Shown here in pieces: positions 55,401 through 63,707 of a DNA stretch of 64,000 nucleotides. The position numbers and the translations under genes are program-made. The stretch lies in contig CAWFPB010000003.1 in assembly GCA_963817755.1 (NCBI GenBank), positions 930,001-994,000 of the forward strand, given 5' to 3'. The stretch's first letter is position 1. Every line of letters begins with the position of its first letter. The stretch comes from Oleiagrimonas sp963817755. Lineage in GTDB: Bacteria; Pseudomonadota; Gammaproteobacteria; Xanthomonadales; Rhodanobacteraceae. The notes beneath the pieces are model-generated. The model had not been told where the DNA came from, made no database searches, and was given only the letters and a program-made list of their open reading frames with translations.

Positions 55401-57999
55401 GCGCATCGTACGAAGTGTGCGTACCGAGCGTCAGAGCCGACACGTTCGGGCTGCCGGACACCGGATACGACGCGAATGTGGTCTGCCCGCGCCAGTTGTA
55501 GGCGCTGGCCGCGGTGACATCCGAACCGCTGGTGCCGCTGATATACGTATCGGTCAACATCGGACGCAGCTCAGCGTCGAAATACGTCACGTGACGCGCG
55601 TTGCCCTGACTGACGGTCCGGTCCCAGTGATCGGCGGTGATGCCGCGCTCGGCGCCGGTAACGTAACTGTAGGTGAAGGTGGTGGGATTGCGCGCCGGCG
55701 TGACGGCCGGATAGTCGATTTCGGTGACCCGGCCGATCGCGTCGTAGCTGTAGTTGGTCGTGTCGCCGGCCTGGTCGGTGATAGCCGTGATATCGCCAAA
55801 CGAATCGACCGCCAGCGACTCGCTGGTGCCATCGGGATAGCTGATGGCGGTCGGGATGCCGCGGACGTAGCTGGACAGGCTGGTGGTGTGGCCGTTGGCA
55901 TCCGTGAAACTGGCCAGTTGCCCTGCACTGTTGAAGGTATAGTCCATCACCTTCTGGCCAAAGTGATAGCGCGACTGGAGGGTGTCATTGGACGAGTTGT
56001 AAACGTATCTGTTCACAACGGCCTGAACCGAGTGATCCGATGGATTCAGGGTATCCGTTTCCTCAGGCAGACCCAGGACCCATAGATTCGTATCGTCGTA
56101 GTACGTGGTCTGGGTTTCGTCTGGAACCTGCCCTGCGATCGTGTTGTAACGCTTGGTCCTGGCGACTCGGGCGTACGCGTCGTAGCTCTCTGCAAGCCAT
56201 GTGTATGTATCGCCATCTTGGACGATCTGTCTTTCCTGCAGCGGCGAATACTCGGTGAGCTGGGTTTGGTTGAGCCAGGGATCGAGCTATCCGCCAGCCG
56301 AGGATGGCCATGGCCGTCGTATTCGGATCCGGAGTTGGATTCGCGTACTGCACGTTCTTGACCGATCTCATGAGCGTGGAGGAACCCACGGCACCCGAGT
56401 AATAATCGGTCTCAAGCAAGTGGCTCTCGCTGATATCGAACTTGTTGCTGAAGGTACGCCGGACCGTGCTACCGTCCGGATTGATCACGTCCGTCCAGAC
56501 GGTGGTAGGGCACGAGCCGGTACAGGTATCCCAGCTGGCATTGGCTGCGGAGTATTGATAATCCCAGGTTCGCGTTGGCACCCCAGCACCCGATATCGTG
56601 CGCTGGGTAACCGTGAAGTCGTACCACTTGTCGGGGATTGTGTGCGTACGTCCCCGCTGTATCCGCAGTAGCGAGGCCCCCTGTATTCGCGCATCGCTGC
56701 GGAACAAACGATCGACCATGCAGCATGTCCTTGACCGTAAACGTACCGGTCAAGCCTGATGGATGGACAATGGTCGCCGTGAACGGGTTCAGGTCTGTCG
56801 GGGCATCAATCGTGTTGCAACTTCCCGGTGTCGAAGGATCCACCAGATAAGGCAGCGCAATAAAATTCTGTAAGTTGTACTGCCACTGACTGCCATCGGG
56901 CAGCGTGACGGACTGCAAGTGTCGTCAAGCTGCCGCCGTAAAGCGGGTTGGTGAACGACGTGTAGGCATACGTCCAGGTCCGCGGCGCACCGGAAGATGG
57001 TTGCAACGTAACGCTCTGCACCTTGCCCGCACTGTTGTATTGAACGCTCAAAGCACGGCCGTCACTTGGCCGTGATACCAGTCAGCGCTCCGCTTGAGTT
57101 GTAACTGTATGTCAACGAATTCCCGAACCGGTCAACGACCTTGGTGACCAGAAGAAAGGCCACCTGCTCGACCGATGCTGTCTGAAATCGGCGTGTCGCC
57201 GTTCCACGTGGTTTGAGAGGCACCCAGCGCTAGGCCATACGATCAACTCATTGAAATAATATTCGGTACCGTCGGGCGCATGCGCAATAAATCCATCACC
57301 GGGCTGTCCATTGGCAGTAAGGATTGCCATTGACTCGGATCTGATACAACTCAATCGCCAGTGGTTCTTGGTGACAGCCGGATAAGTGCCCTTGGTTGCG
57401 GCATCCTGATTTACCAGAATGTCCTGACTGCCCTGCCCCGGGATGATCAGATGGTAGTCCTGCCACCACTGCCTTGGATCCCACTCCGTCGGCATGGTGG
57501 TCCCTTGATGCGAGACTTGTAATGTAGAGCGGTGGCGGGCCGAAATCCTGGCAACGCATGGTTGTGAAGCCAGTGGCACTACTCACGACCCATCCGGATA
57601 CTTTTACCGATGTGCTCGTGGTCGGATTGGTTACATATGCCCCTTCAGCAGCCAGCGTCTCGGATGCGCGGCAAGTCGATGGTCCAGTCACCGATGCAAT
57701 TGTCTCCGCACTGGTGACGGTACGCCGACTGCTCCTTTGAGATTGAATGCACGCGTCAACTGCAAGACCGGGCCATTACCACGGGCACTGACGTCGGTGA
57801 CGCGAAACGACAAATGGCCGTTGTACAGACCAATGTTTTCCCCGAAGGGATGCGCTCCCAGCGGGTGGATCGCCTGATCGACCCGAATCAACTTCTTGTA
57901 GTCGGCTTCCGGCTGAGCATCCTGCCCCCATGCGGGAAGCACCACGACAACAAAGAGCAGCAGCGCCGCGAGGCACGCACGTACCCATCCCTGGTTCAT
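52497..57999 (-). pseudogene. Long secreted RHS/YD-repeat protein with fibronectin III repeats, many frameshifts
   Basis: Would encode about 1830 aa. The start MNQGWVRACLAALLLFVVVV is a signal peptide. Then come an N-terminal domain (GLYNGHLSFRVTDVSARG), a long YD-repeat region (SYDAIGRVTEIDYP, RTYDALNRVLSISYPDG, FTYDGLNRLTAATD), a RHS middle (GDTSDYIHMGKRLIAKV) and about four Cys-containing FN3 repeats (ATSYVVQQQLNGGTWVQVYS; ATSYTLQEQVNGGSWNTVYN). It ends WKGPVAATVVND at 52497. The correct reading hops between all three frames at ten or more places, densest in 56.2-57.7 kb. It precedes the short RHS gene by 11 bp. Confidence 0.85.
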
Positions 58000-58539
58000 C
58001 GTTTTTCCCCTGATAGTCCCCATGGCCCTGCTTAGGACCCTCGGCCGAGGGTAACGTAATCCTCAGGATGAGAAGTGCACGAATTCGGCAACTTTGCCGA
58101 AACGGTGTAGGAGGCAGCGCAAGGATGAAGAAGTGTTCATTCACTGCCCGACCCCTAATAGCGATCCCCAACCGATCCGATGCTCGAACTGCCCAGACCC
58201 GGTACCAGGAACCCCGGCGCTGATACAAATGGTGTGTTCTGCTGCTGACGTTTAACAACATCACCAACATGATCTGCCAGCCGGGTCACTTGTTCGGCAA
58301 CACATAGGCAACGGCCAGCAACAATGCAGCTGATTTCCGACGTCAGTCACCGCGCCCCACTCGAGATCAAATGGGGCCTTCAGCTCTTGACCACTACATT
58401 CATCACCAACACGATCTGAACCCCGGATCCACCTTGGTTGGCACATGGGCAATTTGCCAGCGCAGATCGGCGTAACGCCGTCAACAACCCCCAGTATCAA
58501 GGCCACCTCGTCTTGGCCGCATCTCCCAGTTTTCGTAGG
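58000..58539. other. Gene-free stretch between the RHS and integrase genes
   Basis: No convincing coding frame. Two related segments, around 58258-58307 and 58393-58445, both read CATCACCAACA(C/T)GATCTG and then share an interrupted GGTTGGCACATGGGCAA-like part, so this looks like an imperfectly duplicated degraded sequence. The promoter of the long RHS gene should lie at its left end. Confidence 0.45.
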
Positions 58540-59604
58540 CTAAACCAGCCTCTTTGCAAGCTCACTTGCATCAGGGTGGTAATAGCGCAGCAGCATACGT
58601 GTGTCGCGATGCCCCGTGATTTTTGCCAACTCGTGCAGTTGGAACCGCGACGCCAGGCGGGACGTGGCTTCATGGCGCAGATCGTGGAAACGTAGCCCAA
58701 CCAGGAAGTCTTCAATGGGCTCCTCTCCGCACTCTGCGCACTCTTGCTCATAGATAGCGCGTGCGCGCTGCTTGGCCCGTTCAAAGGACTGCGTGATTCC
58801 GTCAGGACGTAAGGCGAATACCGCACCGCGGCTTGAGTCCTTTAAGGATCGATCCGATTGCAGTGTTGATAGCGCCTCTACAGCTACCGGGGATAGCGGG
58901 ACGTCCCGACTATGCCCATTCTTGGTCAGTGGTATGTGTGCCACGCACCGATCCAGATCCACATGCTCCCAACGCAATCCCGCGATCTCGCCTCTCCGCA
59001 TGGCGGTTTCCACGGCCAAGGTGACGATCGTGGGCAAGGTAGGTGAATTTGTGGCATCGGCGATTCTTGTCAATTCATCCTGACGATCAGTTGCCTGAGA
59101 GCCCACAACACGTCGCATACGAGCATTGTTCGGTGAAGGCTTGCGCACCAGCTCAACGGGATTGGCCAGGCTTTCCATACCCCAGTCACGTCTTGCCGTG
59201 CTGAAGACGTGGGATAACACAGCGAGTCGTCGCAAGACCGTGGCTGGCGCAAAGTCTTTCAGCCACTGATCGCGTTGTTGGGCCACATCGTAGCCACGAA
59301 TGCTCGCCACGGTCCGCACCGCCATCGGGGTATGGCGCCAAGCTGCCAATACGGACGACTCCTGGATCGCGCCGCGTTTCGAAGGCGTCACCTCCGTTTC
59401 GTAGCGATCGAGGAGTTCCAGCAAAGATGTACGTTCAGCCTCACTCCGATCGAGCCACACGCCCCTGCTCATCTCGGACTCGATCATTTTGGCCCAGGCC
59501 TCGGCTTCGGCCTTGGTACTGAAGGTCTTGGACTGCGGTGGCCAATCGTTACGGCGCACCTGTGCTTCCCAGGAATGCTTTCCCCGCCTTCGGAAGGTCG
59601 CCAT
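58540..59604 (-). CDS. Tyrosine-family site-specific integrase
   Basis: Catalyses integration and excision between tRNA-Ala sites. The intact 354-aa protein has an N-terminal arm-binding segment (residues 1-55), a core-binding SAM-like domain (about 60-160) and a catalytic domain with the full set: Arg in ETAMRRGEIAGLRW, HDLRHEATSRL (His-x-x-Arg), ITGHRDTRMLLRYYH (His and nucleophile Tyr). It is transcribed away from attR, whose repeat begins 84 bp upstream of its ATG. It is the only undamaged gene of the island. Confidence 0.95.
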   Translation of the reverse strand: MATFRRRGKHSWEAQVRRNDWPPQSKTFSTKAEAEAWAKMIESEMSRGVWLDRSEAERTSLLELLDRYETEVTPSKRGAIQESSVLAAWRHTPMAVRTVASIRGYDVAQQRDQWLKDFAPATVLRRLAVLSHVFSTARRDWGMESLANPVELVRKPSPNNARMRRVVGSQATDRQDELTRIADATNSPTLPTIVTLAVETAMRRGEIAGLRWEHVDLDRCVAHIPLTKNGHSRDVPLSPVAVEALSTLQSDRSLKDSSRGAVFALRPDGITQSFERAKQRARAIYEQECAECGEEPIEDFLVGLRFHDLRHEATSRLASRFQLHELAKITGHRDTRMLLRYYHPDASELAKRLV

Positions 59605-59621
59605 GTCTCAACTCCCGTGAG

Positions 59622-59643
59622 TGTGGCAATATTGTGGCATATA
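59622..59643 (-). promoter_or_regulatory. Tandem 11-bp repeat upstream of the integrase
   Basis: Two near-identical units, TGTGGCAATAT and TGTGGCATATA, lie side by side 18 bp upstream of the integrase start, followed by an AT-rich tract up to attR. They could be arm-type integrase sites or an operator for the integrase gene. Confidence 0.4.
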
Positions 59644-59688
59644 CGGGTTTTTTTAGTCTATGCTATTGATATATATGTATATATGTTT

Positions 59689-59737
59689 GCGTTCGCAATG
59701 CGAAGGTCGGGAGTTCGATCCTCCTCCGCTCCACCAA
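59689..59737 (+). repeat. attR, right 49-bp direct repeat
   Basis: Exact copy of tRNA-Ala from the anticodon stem through CCA plus one base. It lacks the 5' half of the tRNA and cannot form a functional one. It marks the right end of the island. Confidence 0.93.
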
Positions 59738-59750
59738 TCGATTCAACGAA

Positions 59751-59777
59751 AAAGGCCGCCTCGCAAGGGCGGCCTTT
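59751..59777 (+). terminator. Displaced terminator of tRNA-Ala
   Basis: A perfect 10-bp stem AAAGGCCGCC/GGCGGCCTTT with a 7-nt loop, 14 nt beyond attR. It is placed relative to attR as a terminator would be relative to the tRNA before integration, so it is likely the original tRNA terminator. Confidence 0.8.
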
Positions 59778-60311
59778 CTCGTTGGAACTTCCTCGGCAGC
59801 ACACGCCATCATGCCCCATCGCATGATGACGCTTGCCGTCTCGGTGAGCGCTCGCGCCTGCAAGGGGCGCGCATGCATGTCGCAACCCTTCGGAACTACA
59901 TCCTTTGGCGGCTTGTGAGTCGCTGTCTACGCGCCGTACCGTGAACTTCACCGGAGCGTGAAAGGTTGTTCCGAATGCGCACGCTTCGAAGGGTCTCGCA
60001 AGACCCGTCAACGCGCATTTGCGATACCGAACGCGTCCTCCTGGCAGGTCGGTCGGGTCCTGGATGCCGAAATCGATACAGCAACGCTCCGTGGCATTTC
60101 CGACCCCCTGGCAGACCCATTCGGAGGGCTGTGAATGAAGGGTCGCACGCGACACGATACGCTAGAAAAGGCATCTTCCGCTGGCACCGGAAGGCACGGA
60201 TTATCCATGGTATATCAACGCCTTAATGCCACAACAGCCCACTTCCCCGCCGCCACCCCCTCGCTTCCGACCAACCGGGGCTTTTCTTCATCCCCGATGC
60301 CGCAGCGCAGC
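59778..60311. other. Gene-free stretch upstream of the sulfur module
   Basis: No coding frame with family resemblance. A plus/minus set of short frames exists, but one ends with the AEEDRTPDLRIANA-type peptide known to arise from translating tRNA sequence backwards, so they are not accepted. Function, if any, unknown. Confidence 0.5.
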
Positions 60312-60359
60312 ATGACAATGCGACATAATGCCGCTATATGCTTATACCCCAAGGGGTAT
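60312..60359 (+). promoter_or_regulatory. Promoter with CsoR/CstR-type operator
   Basis: A -35-like ATGACA (60312-60317) and a -10-like TATATG (60335-60340) are 17 bp apart. Directly downstream lies the perfect inverted repeat ATACCCC-AA-GGGGTAT (60344-60359), the G/C-tract form bound by CsoR/RcnR-family repressors, which include the persulfide sensor CstR. Binding there would block transcription start. No csoR/cstR-like gene is in the window. Confidence 0.6.
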
Positions 60360-60409
60360 GCGGCGTCGGGGGATGCCAGGCATACGCAATCACATTGCGG
60401 GAGGAGTCC

Positions 60410-60922
60410 ATGAAACAGCGTCCCATCTGGAATGCCCATCTTGCCGGTGCCGTACTCGGCCTGGTGCTACTGCTGACCTTTGTCATGACCGGCCATGGGC
60501 TGGGCGCTTCGGGTTCTCCGACAGCGCTGGCAGCGGCGGCTTCCAATGCCGTGGCGCCCACCAGCACCCAGGCCAACGGTTACCTGGGCTGGATGGTCCA
60601 GAGCGGGCGCAACCCGCTCGACTCCTGGATCAACTGGGAGGTGCTGGGCGTGGCCCTGGGCGCCCTGCTGGCCGCCTGGTGGTCCGGTCACTTGCGGATG
60701 CGCGTGGAAGGCCCGCCGAGGGCGCGTAATGGTGGCCGCCTGGCGCTGGCCCTGGCCGGCGGCATCCTGTCCGGCTTCGGCGCCCGGGTGTCGGCCGGCT
60801 GCACCAGCGGCATGGGACTGTCCGGCTCGGCCACCCTGGCCGTGGCCGGTTTCGTGTTCCTGATCGGTTTCTTCGGCGCCGGCCTGGTGACCGGCCTGCT
60901 GACCAAGAGGATGTGGCGATGA
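60410..60922 (+). CDS. YeeE/YedE-family membrane protein, first half
   Basis: A 170-aa inner-membrane protein with about four hydrophobic helices and the YeeE cysteine motif SAGCTSGMGLSG (about residue 130). Such proteins import sulfur compounds; the related TsuA transports thiosulfate through conserved cysteines. Here the usual ~400-aa protein is split into two genes, this one giving one half. A GGGAGGAG site precedes the ATG, and the stop overlaps the next start by 4 bp. It is the first gene after the CsoR-type operator. Confidence 0.88.
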   Translation: MKQRPIWNAHLAGAVLGLVLLLTFVMTGHGLGASGSPTALAAAASNAVAPTSTQANGYLGWMVQSGRNPLDSWINWEVLGVALGALLAAWWSGHLRMRVEGPPRARNGGRLALALAGGILSGFGARVSAGCTSGMGLSGSATLAVAGFVFLIGFFGAGLVTGLLTKRMWR

Positions 60923-61497
60923 CTTTCCCACTGGGCTGGACCGGACCCGTTTCCGGACTCGTGTGTGGAGCGCTGTTCGGCTACGTGCTGCAGCGCGGCG
61001 GCCTGGGCAACGGTTGCCGGCTGACGGCGCAGTTGCGGCTGCAGGACTGGACGGTGTTCAACGTGATGTTCACTGCGATCCTGGTGGCCGCCGGCGGCCT
61101 GTACGTGCTGGAGCTGTTCGGTGCGATCAGTTCCAGCCAGATCTTCGTTCCCACCACCTTCCTGTGGGCAACCCTGCTTGGCGGTGCCCTGATCGGTGTC
61201 GGCATGGGCCTGGGTGGGTATTGCCCGGGTACGGCGGTGGTCGGCGCCGCGGCCGGGCGCATCGACGGCCTGGTGTTCTTCGTCGGCCTGGTCTTCGGCG
61301 TGGTGTTCTTCGCCGGCATCTACAACCCGATCAAGCCGTTGATGACGGCGGCGGCGGGACCGCGTGCGCAAACCCTCGACCAATTGCTGGGCTTGCCGGC
61401 CTGGCTGGTGCTGCTGTTGCTGGCCGGCTGTGCCGTGGGCGTATGGTGGTTCACGCGCCGCAATGGCACATCCGAATCCATCACCTGCGCCGATTGA
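60919..61497 (+). CDS. YeeE/YedE-family membrane protein, second half
   Basis: A 192-aa partner of the preceding gene, with about five hydrophobic helices. Conserved segments are GLGNGCRLTAQLRLQDW and GMGLGGYCPGTAVVGAA, which hold the transport cysteines. Together the two cover the duplicated YeeE fold. Coupled by an ATGA overlap. An in-frame GTG 6 bp upstream is possible. Confidence 0.88.
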   Translation: MTFPLGWTGPVSGLVCGALFGYVLQRGGLGNGCRLTAQLRLQDWTVFNVMFTAILVAAGGLYVLELFGAISSSQIFVPTTFLWATLLGGALIGVGMGLGGYCPGTAVVGAAAGRIDGLVFFVGLVFGVVFFAGIYNPIKPLMTAAAGPRAQTLDQLLGLPAWLVLLLLAGCAVGVWWFTRRNGTSESITCAD

Positions 61498-61526
61498 GCA
61501 AGAACCACTTCAGGAGTACCCAAGAA

Positions 61527-61865
61527 ATGACCCAGAAAAATCAGACCAACAAGGCTTTGCTGGCCGGCAAGCTGTCGGCCTTGACCCTGGCCATCGGCGC
61601 CATGACGCCGATGCTGTCCGCCTGCAACCAGGGACAGAACAACGGCAAGGCGCCCGCCCCCAGCGCACAACAGGCGCCCAAGGCCGGCCCGAGCAATCCG
61701 TGTGCACCGCAAGCCGGCCAAGCCGGCCCGACCAATCCGTGCGCACCGCAGGCGCAAGCGGCGCCCAGCAACCCGTGCGCGCCTCAATCGACCGCCCCGT
61801 CCTCGAGTGCCCCGCAGCCGAGCAACCCGTGCGCCCCCAGTCAAAGCGGCAACGGCCAGGGCTGA
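61527..61865 (+). CDS. Small lipoprotein with four NPCAP repeats
   Basis: A 112-aa precursor with a signal-like helix and lipobox-like LSAC. The mature part is Ala/Pro/Gln-rich and contains four copies of (S/T)NPCAP, spaced 12 to 19 residues apart, each with one cysteine and no other recognisable domain. An AGGAG ribosome site lies 9 nt upstream. It lies between the YeeE pair and the genes for sulfur transfer, so periplasmic binding of persulfide sulfur or metal by the regularly spaced thiols is a reasonable but untested guess. Confidence 0.75.
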   Translation: MTQKNQTNKALLAGKLSALTLAIGAMTPMLSACNQGQNNGKAPAPSAQQAPKAGPSNPCAPQAGQAGPTNPCAPQAQAAPSNPCAPQSTAPSSSAPQPSNPCAPSQSGNGQG

Positions 61866-61868
61866 TCC

Positions 61869-62600
61869 ATGAGCACGCCCCGGACCATGACCGATGATGC
61901 GCGCCTGCCCTTCCCGCAGGCGCGCATCGTGGCCGAGGTTCGTGCCCTGGACGACAGCAGTCGCGGGCACATGCGCAGTGCTGCCCACGACCTGCTCGAC
62001 TGCCTGCAGGCATTTGCCGAACGCGGCCAGGTCCCCCTGGCCGATGCGGTCCGCGAATCCGGTGCTCCCTGCCTGTGGCAGCAGTACCGGGGCACCGGGG
62101 CCAGCCCCTTGGGCACCGGTCCGCACGCATTGCACTACTACTACCACTCGCACGCCGTCTCCGGAGCGCTGCGCCAGGAACACGGGCACTACCACCTGTT
62201 CGCACAACTGGGCGCCGACGATAAGGGCACGCCGCGGTACACGCACATCGTGGCCATCGGCGTGGATGCGCGTGGACTGCCGCTGCGACTGTTCACCACC
62301 AACCGCTGGGTCACCAACGAGACTTGGCAAACCGCCGAACGCGTCGTGGATCTTGCGAACCGGATCGCCAGGGATACGGATCCTGCCGAGGACGCCACGG
62401 CACGCTGGCTGCGCGCGCAACTGGGCATCTTCGCCCCCCAGATCAACGCCCTGCTCCACCATCGCGACCGTCGGGTCAGGATCCGCACGCAAGGCGGACG
62501 CCGCCCCGGATTGATGGAGGACCGGCGCATGCACGTACTGAGCCAGTGCCGGGTCTCCTTCGAACGCCAACTGGCCGCCTTCGACCACGCCATTCACTGA
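61869..62600 (+). CDS. Uncharacterised conserved-looking protein of the sulfur operon
   Basis: A 243-aa protein beginning 3 bp after the lipoprotein gene. It has no signal peptide or membrane helix. The centre is His/Tyr-rich (LHYYYHSHAVSGALRQEHGH, then YHLFAQLGADD), followed by YTHIVAIGVDARGLPLRLFT and TNRWVTNETWQ. The clustered histidines suggest a metal site. It may correspond to the DUF6969 family, but I am not certain. Confidence 0.75.
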   Translation: MSTPRTMTDDARLPFPQARIVAEVRALDDSSRGHMRSAAHDLLDCLQAFAERGQVPLADAVRESGAPCLWQQYRGTGASPLGTGPHALHYYYHSHAVSGALRQEHGHYHLFAQLGADDKGTPRYTHIVAIGVDARGLPLRLFTTNRWVTNETWQTAERVVDLANRIARDTDPAEDATARWLRAQLGIFAPQINALLHHRDRRVRIRTQGGRRPGLMEDRRMHVLSQCRVSFERQLAAFDHAIH

Positions 62601-62630
62601 ATACACCGCAACAGACGGGAGAGGATCCAC

Positions 62631-63599
62631 ATGAAAATGCACAGCAAGATCATATGGGCATGTGTGCTGCTGCTCGCCAGCGCCACCATGGCCCAGGCCG
62701 CAGTCAAGCTGCCGGGACCGCTGGTCACCCCGCAGTGGCTGAACCAGCACCGCAACGAGGTCAACATCGTGGCCGTGCGCAGCAATGCTGCCACGTTCAC
62801 CAAGGCACCGGCATTCGCCACCCGCAACGGCAAGAAGACGCTGACCGGCTTCGGCGGCCACATCCCCGGCGCGCTGCTGCTGGACTTCGGCAAAGCGCGC
62901 GTGCCGCGCATGGTCGACGGCCGCGAGATCAAGTGGCTGCTTCCCGACCAGGCGGACTTCCAGAAACTGATGCGCGAGGTCGGCGTCAAGGCCGGCCGCC
63001 CGACGGTGATCGTGCCGGAGGGACTGGGCGGAGCGGACCTGGACATGGCCGCGCGCGTGTACTGGTCGATGAAGGTCTATGGCGACCATGACCTGGCCAT
63101 CCTCAACGGCGGCACCACGGGCTGGATCGACGCCGGCCTGCCGGTCAGCACCGCGGTCGCGACCGCTGGTGGCGGCACCTGGACGGCTTCGAAGGCCGAC
63201 ATGCGCTATGTCGCCTCCAGCCGTGACGTGGCCCGTGCCATCGGCAAGGCGCAGATCGTCGACGCCCGTCCGATGCCGTTCTTCGTCGGCCTGGTGAAGA
63301 AGCCCAACGTCGGCGCCGCCGGCCATATCAAGGGCGCCGTGAACCTGCCGCCGGACGTGCGCAGTGCCGAATCCGGCGGCAGCGCGCATTACCTGACCGC
63401 AGCCGAATACTCGAAGATCTTCCCGCATCTGGGCATCCACTCGAAAAAGCCCAGCATCACCTACTGCAACACGGGCCACCTCGCCTCCGGCGCGTGGTTC
63501 GTGCTCAGCGAGGTCATGCGCAACCCGAACGTGAAGCTCTACGACGGCTCGATGTACGAGTGGACGACCGAGAAACGCCCGGTGGTCGGCCTGCGCTGA
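62631..63599 (+). CDS. Secreted double-rhodanese sulfurtransferase
   Basis: A 322-aa periplasmic protein with a signal peptide (residues 1-22) and two rhodanese domains. The first (about 30-160) is degenerate, without an active-site cysteine. The second (about 185-315) has the loop ITYCNTGHLASGAW with the catalytic cysteine and the DARPMPFFVG start. Such proteins move sulfane sulfur between thiols. It follows the uncharacterised gene by 30 bp and precedes soxC by 108 bp. Confidence 0.92.
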   Translation: MKMHSKIIWACVLLLASATMAQAAVKLPGPLVTPQWLNQHRNEVNIVAVRSNAATFTKAPAFATRNGKKTLTGFGGHIPGALLLDFGKARVPRMVDGREIKWLLPDQADFQKLMREVGVKAGRPTVIVPEGLGGADLDMAARVYWSMKVYGDHDLAILNGGTTGWIDAGLPVSTAVATAGGGTWTASKADMRYVASSRDVARAIGKAQIVDARPMPFFVGLVKKPNVGAAGHIKGAVNLPPDVRSAESGGSAHYLTAAEYSKIFPHLGIHSKKPSITYCNTGHLASGAWFVLSEVMRNPNVKLYDGSMYEWTTEKRPVVGLR

Positions 63600-63707
63600 C
63601 CGCATGACACGGCCATCGTCCGCAGCCGGTCTGCGGGCGCTGGCCGCAGGCCTCCACGACGAAGCGCGGCAGAACCGGCGCATCGCCTTGAACGAACGGA
63701 GTACTGG

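Noticed and set aside
59658..60155. Minus-strand frame of 165 codons next to attR
   Set aside because: Contains the AEEDRTPDLRIANA-type peptide that arises from translating tRNA sequence on the wrong strand; it is an artefact of the attR copy.
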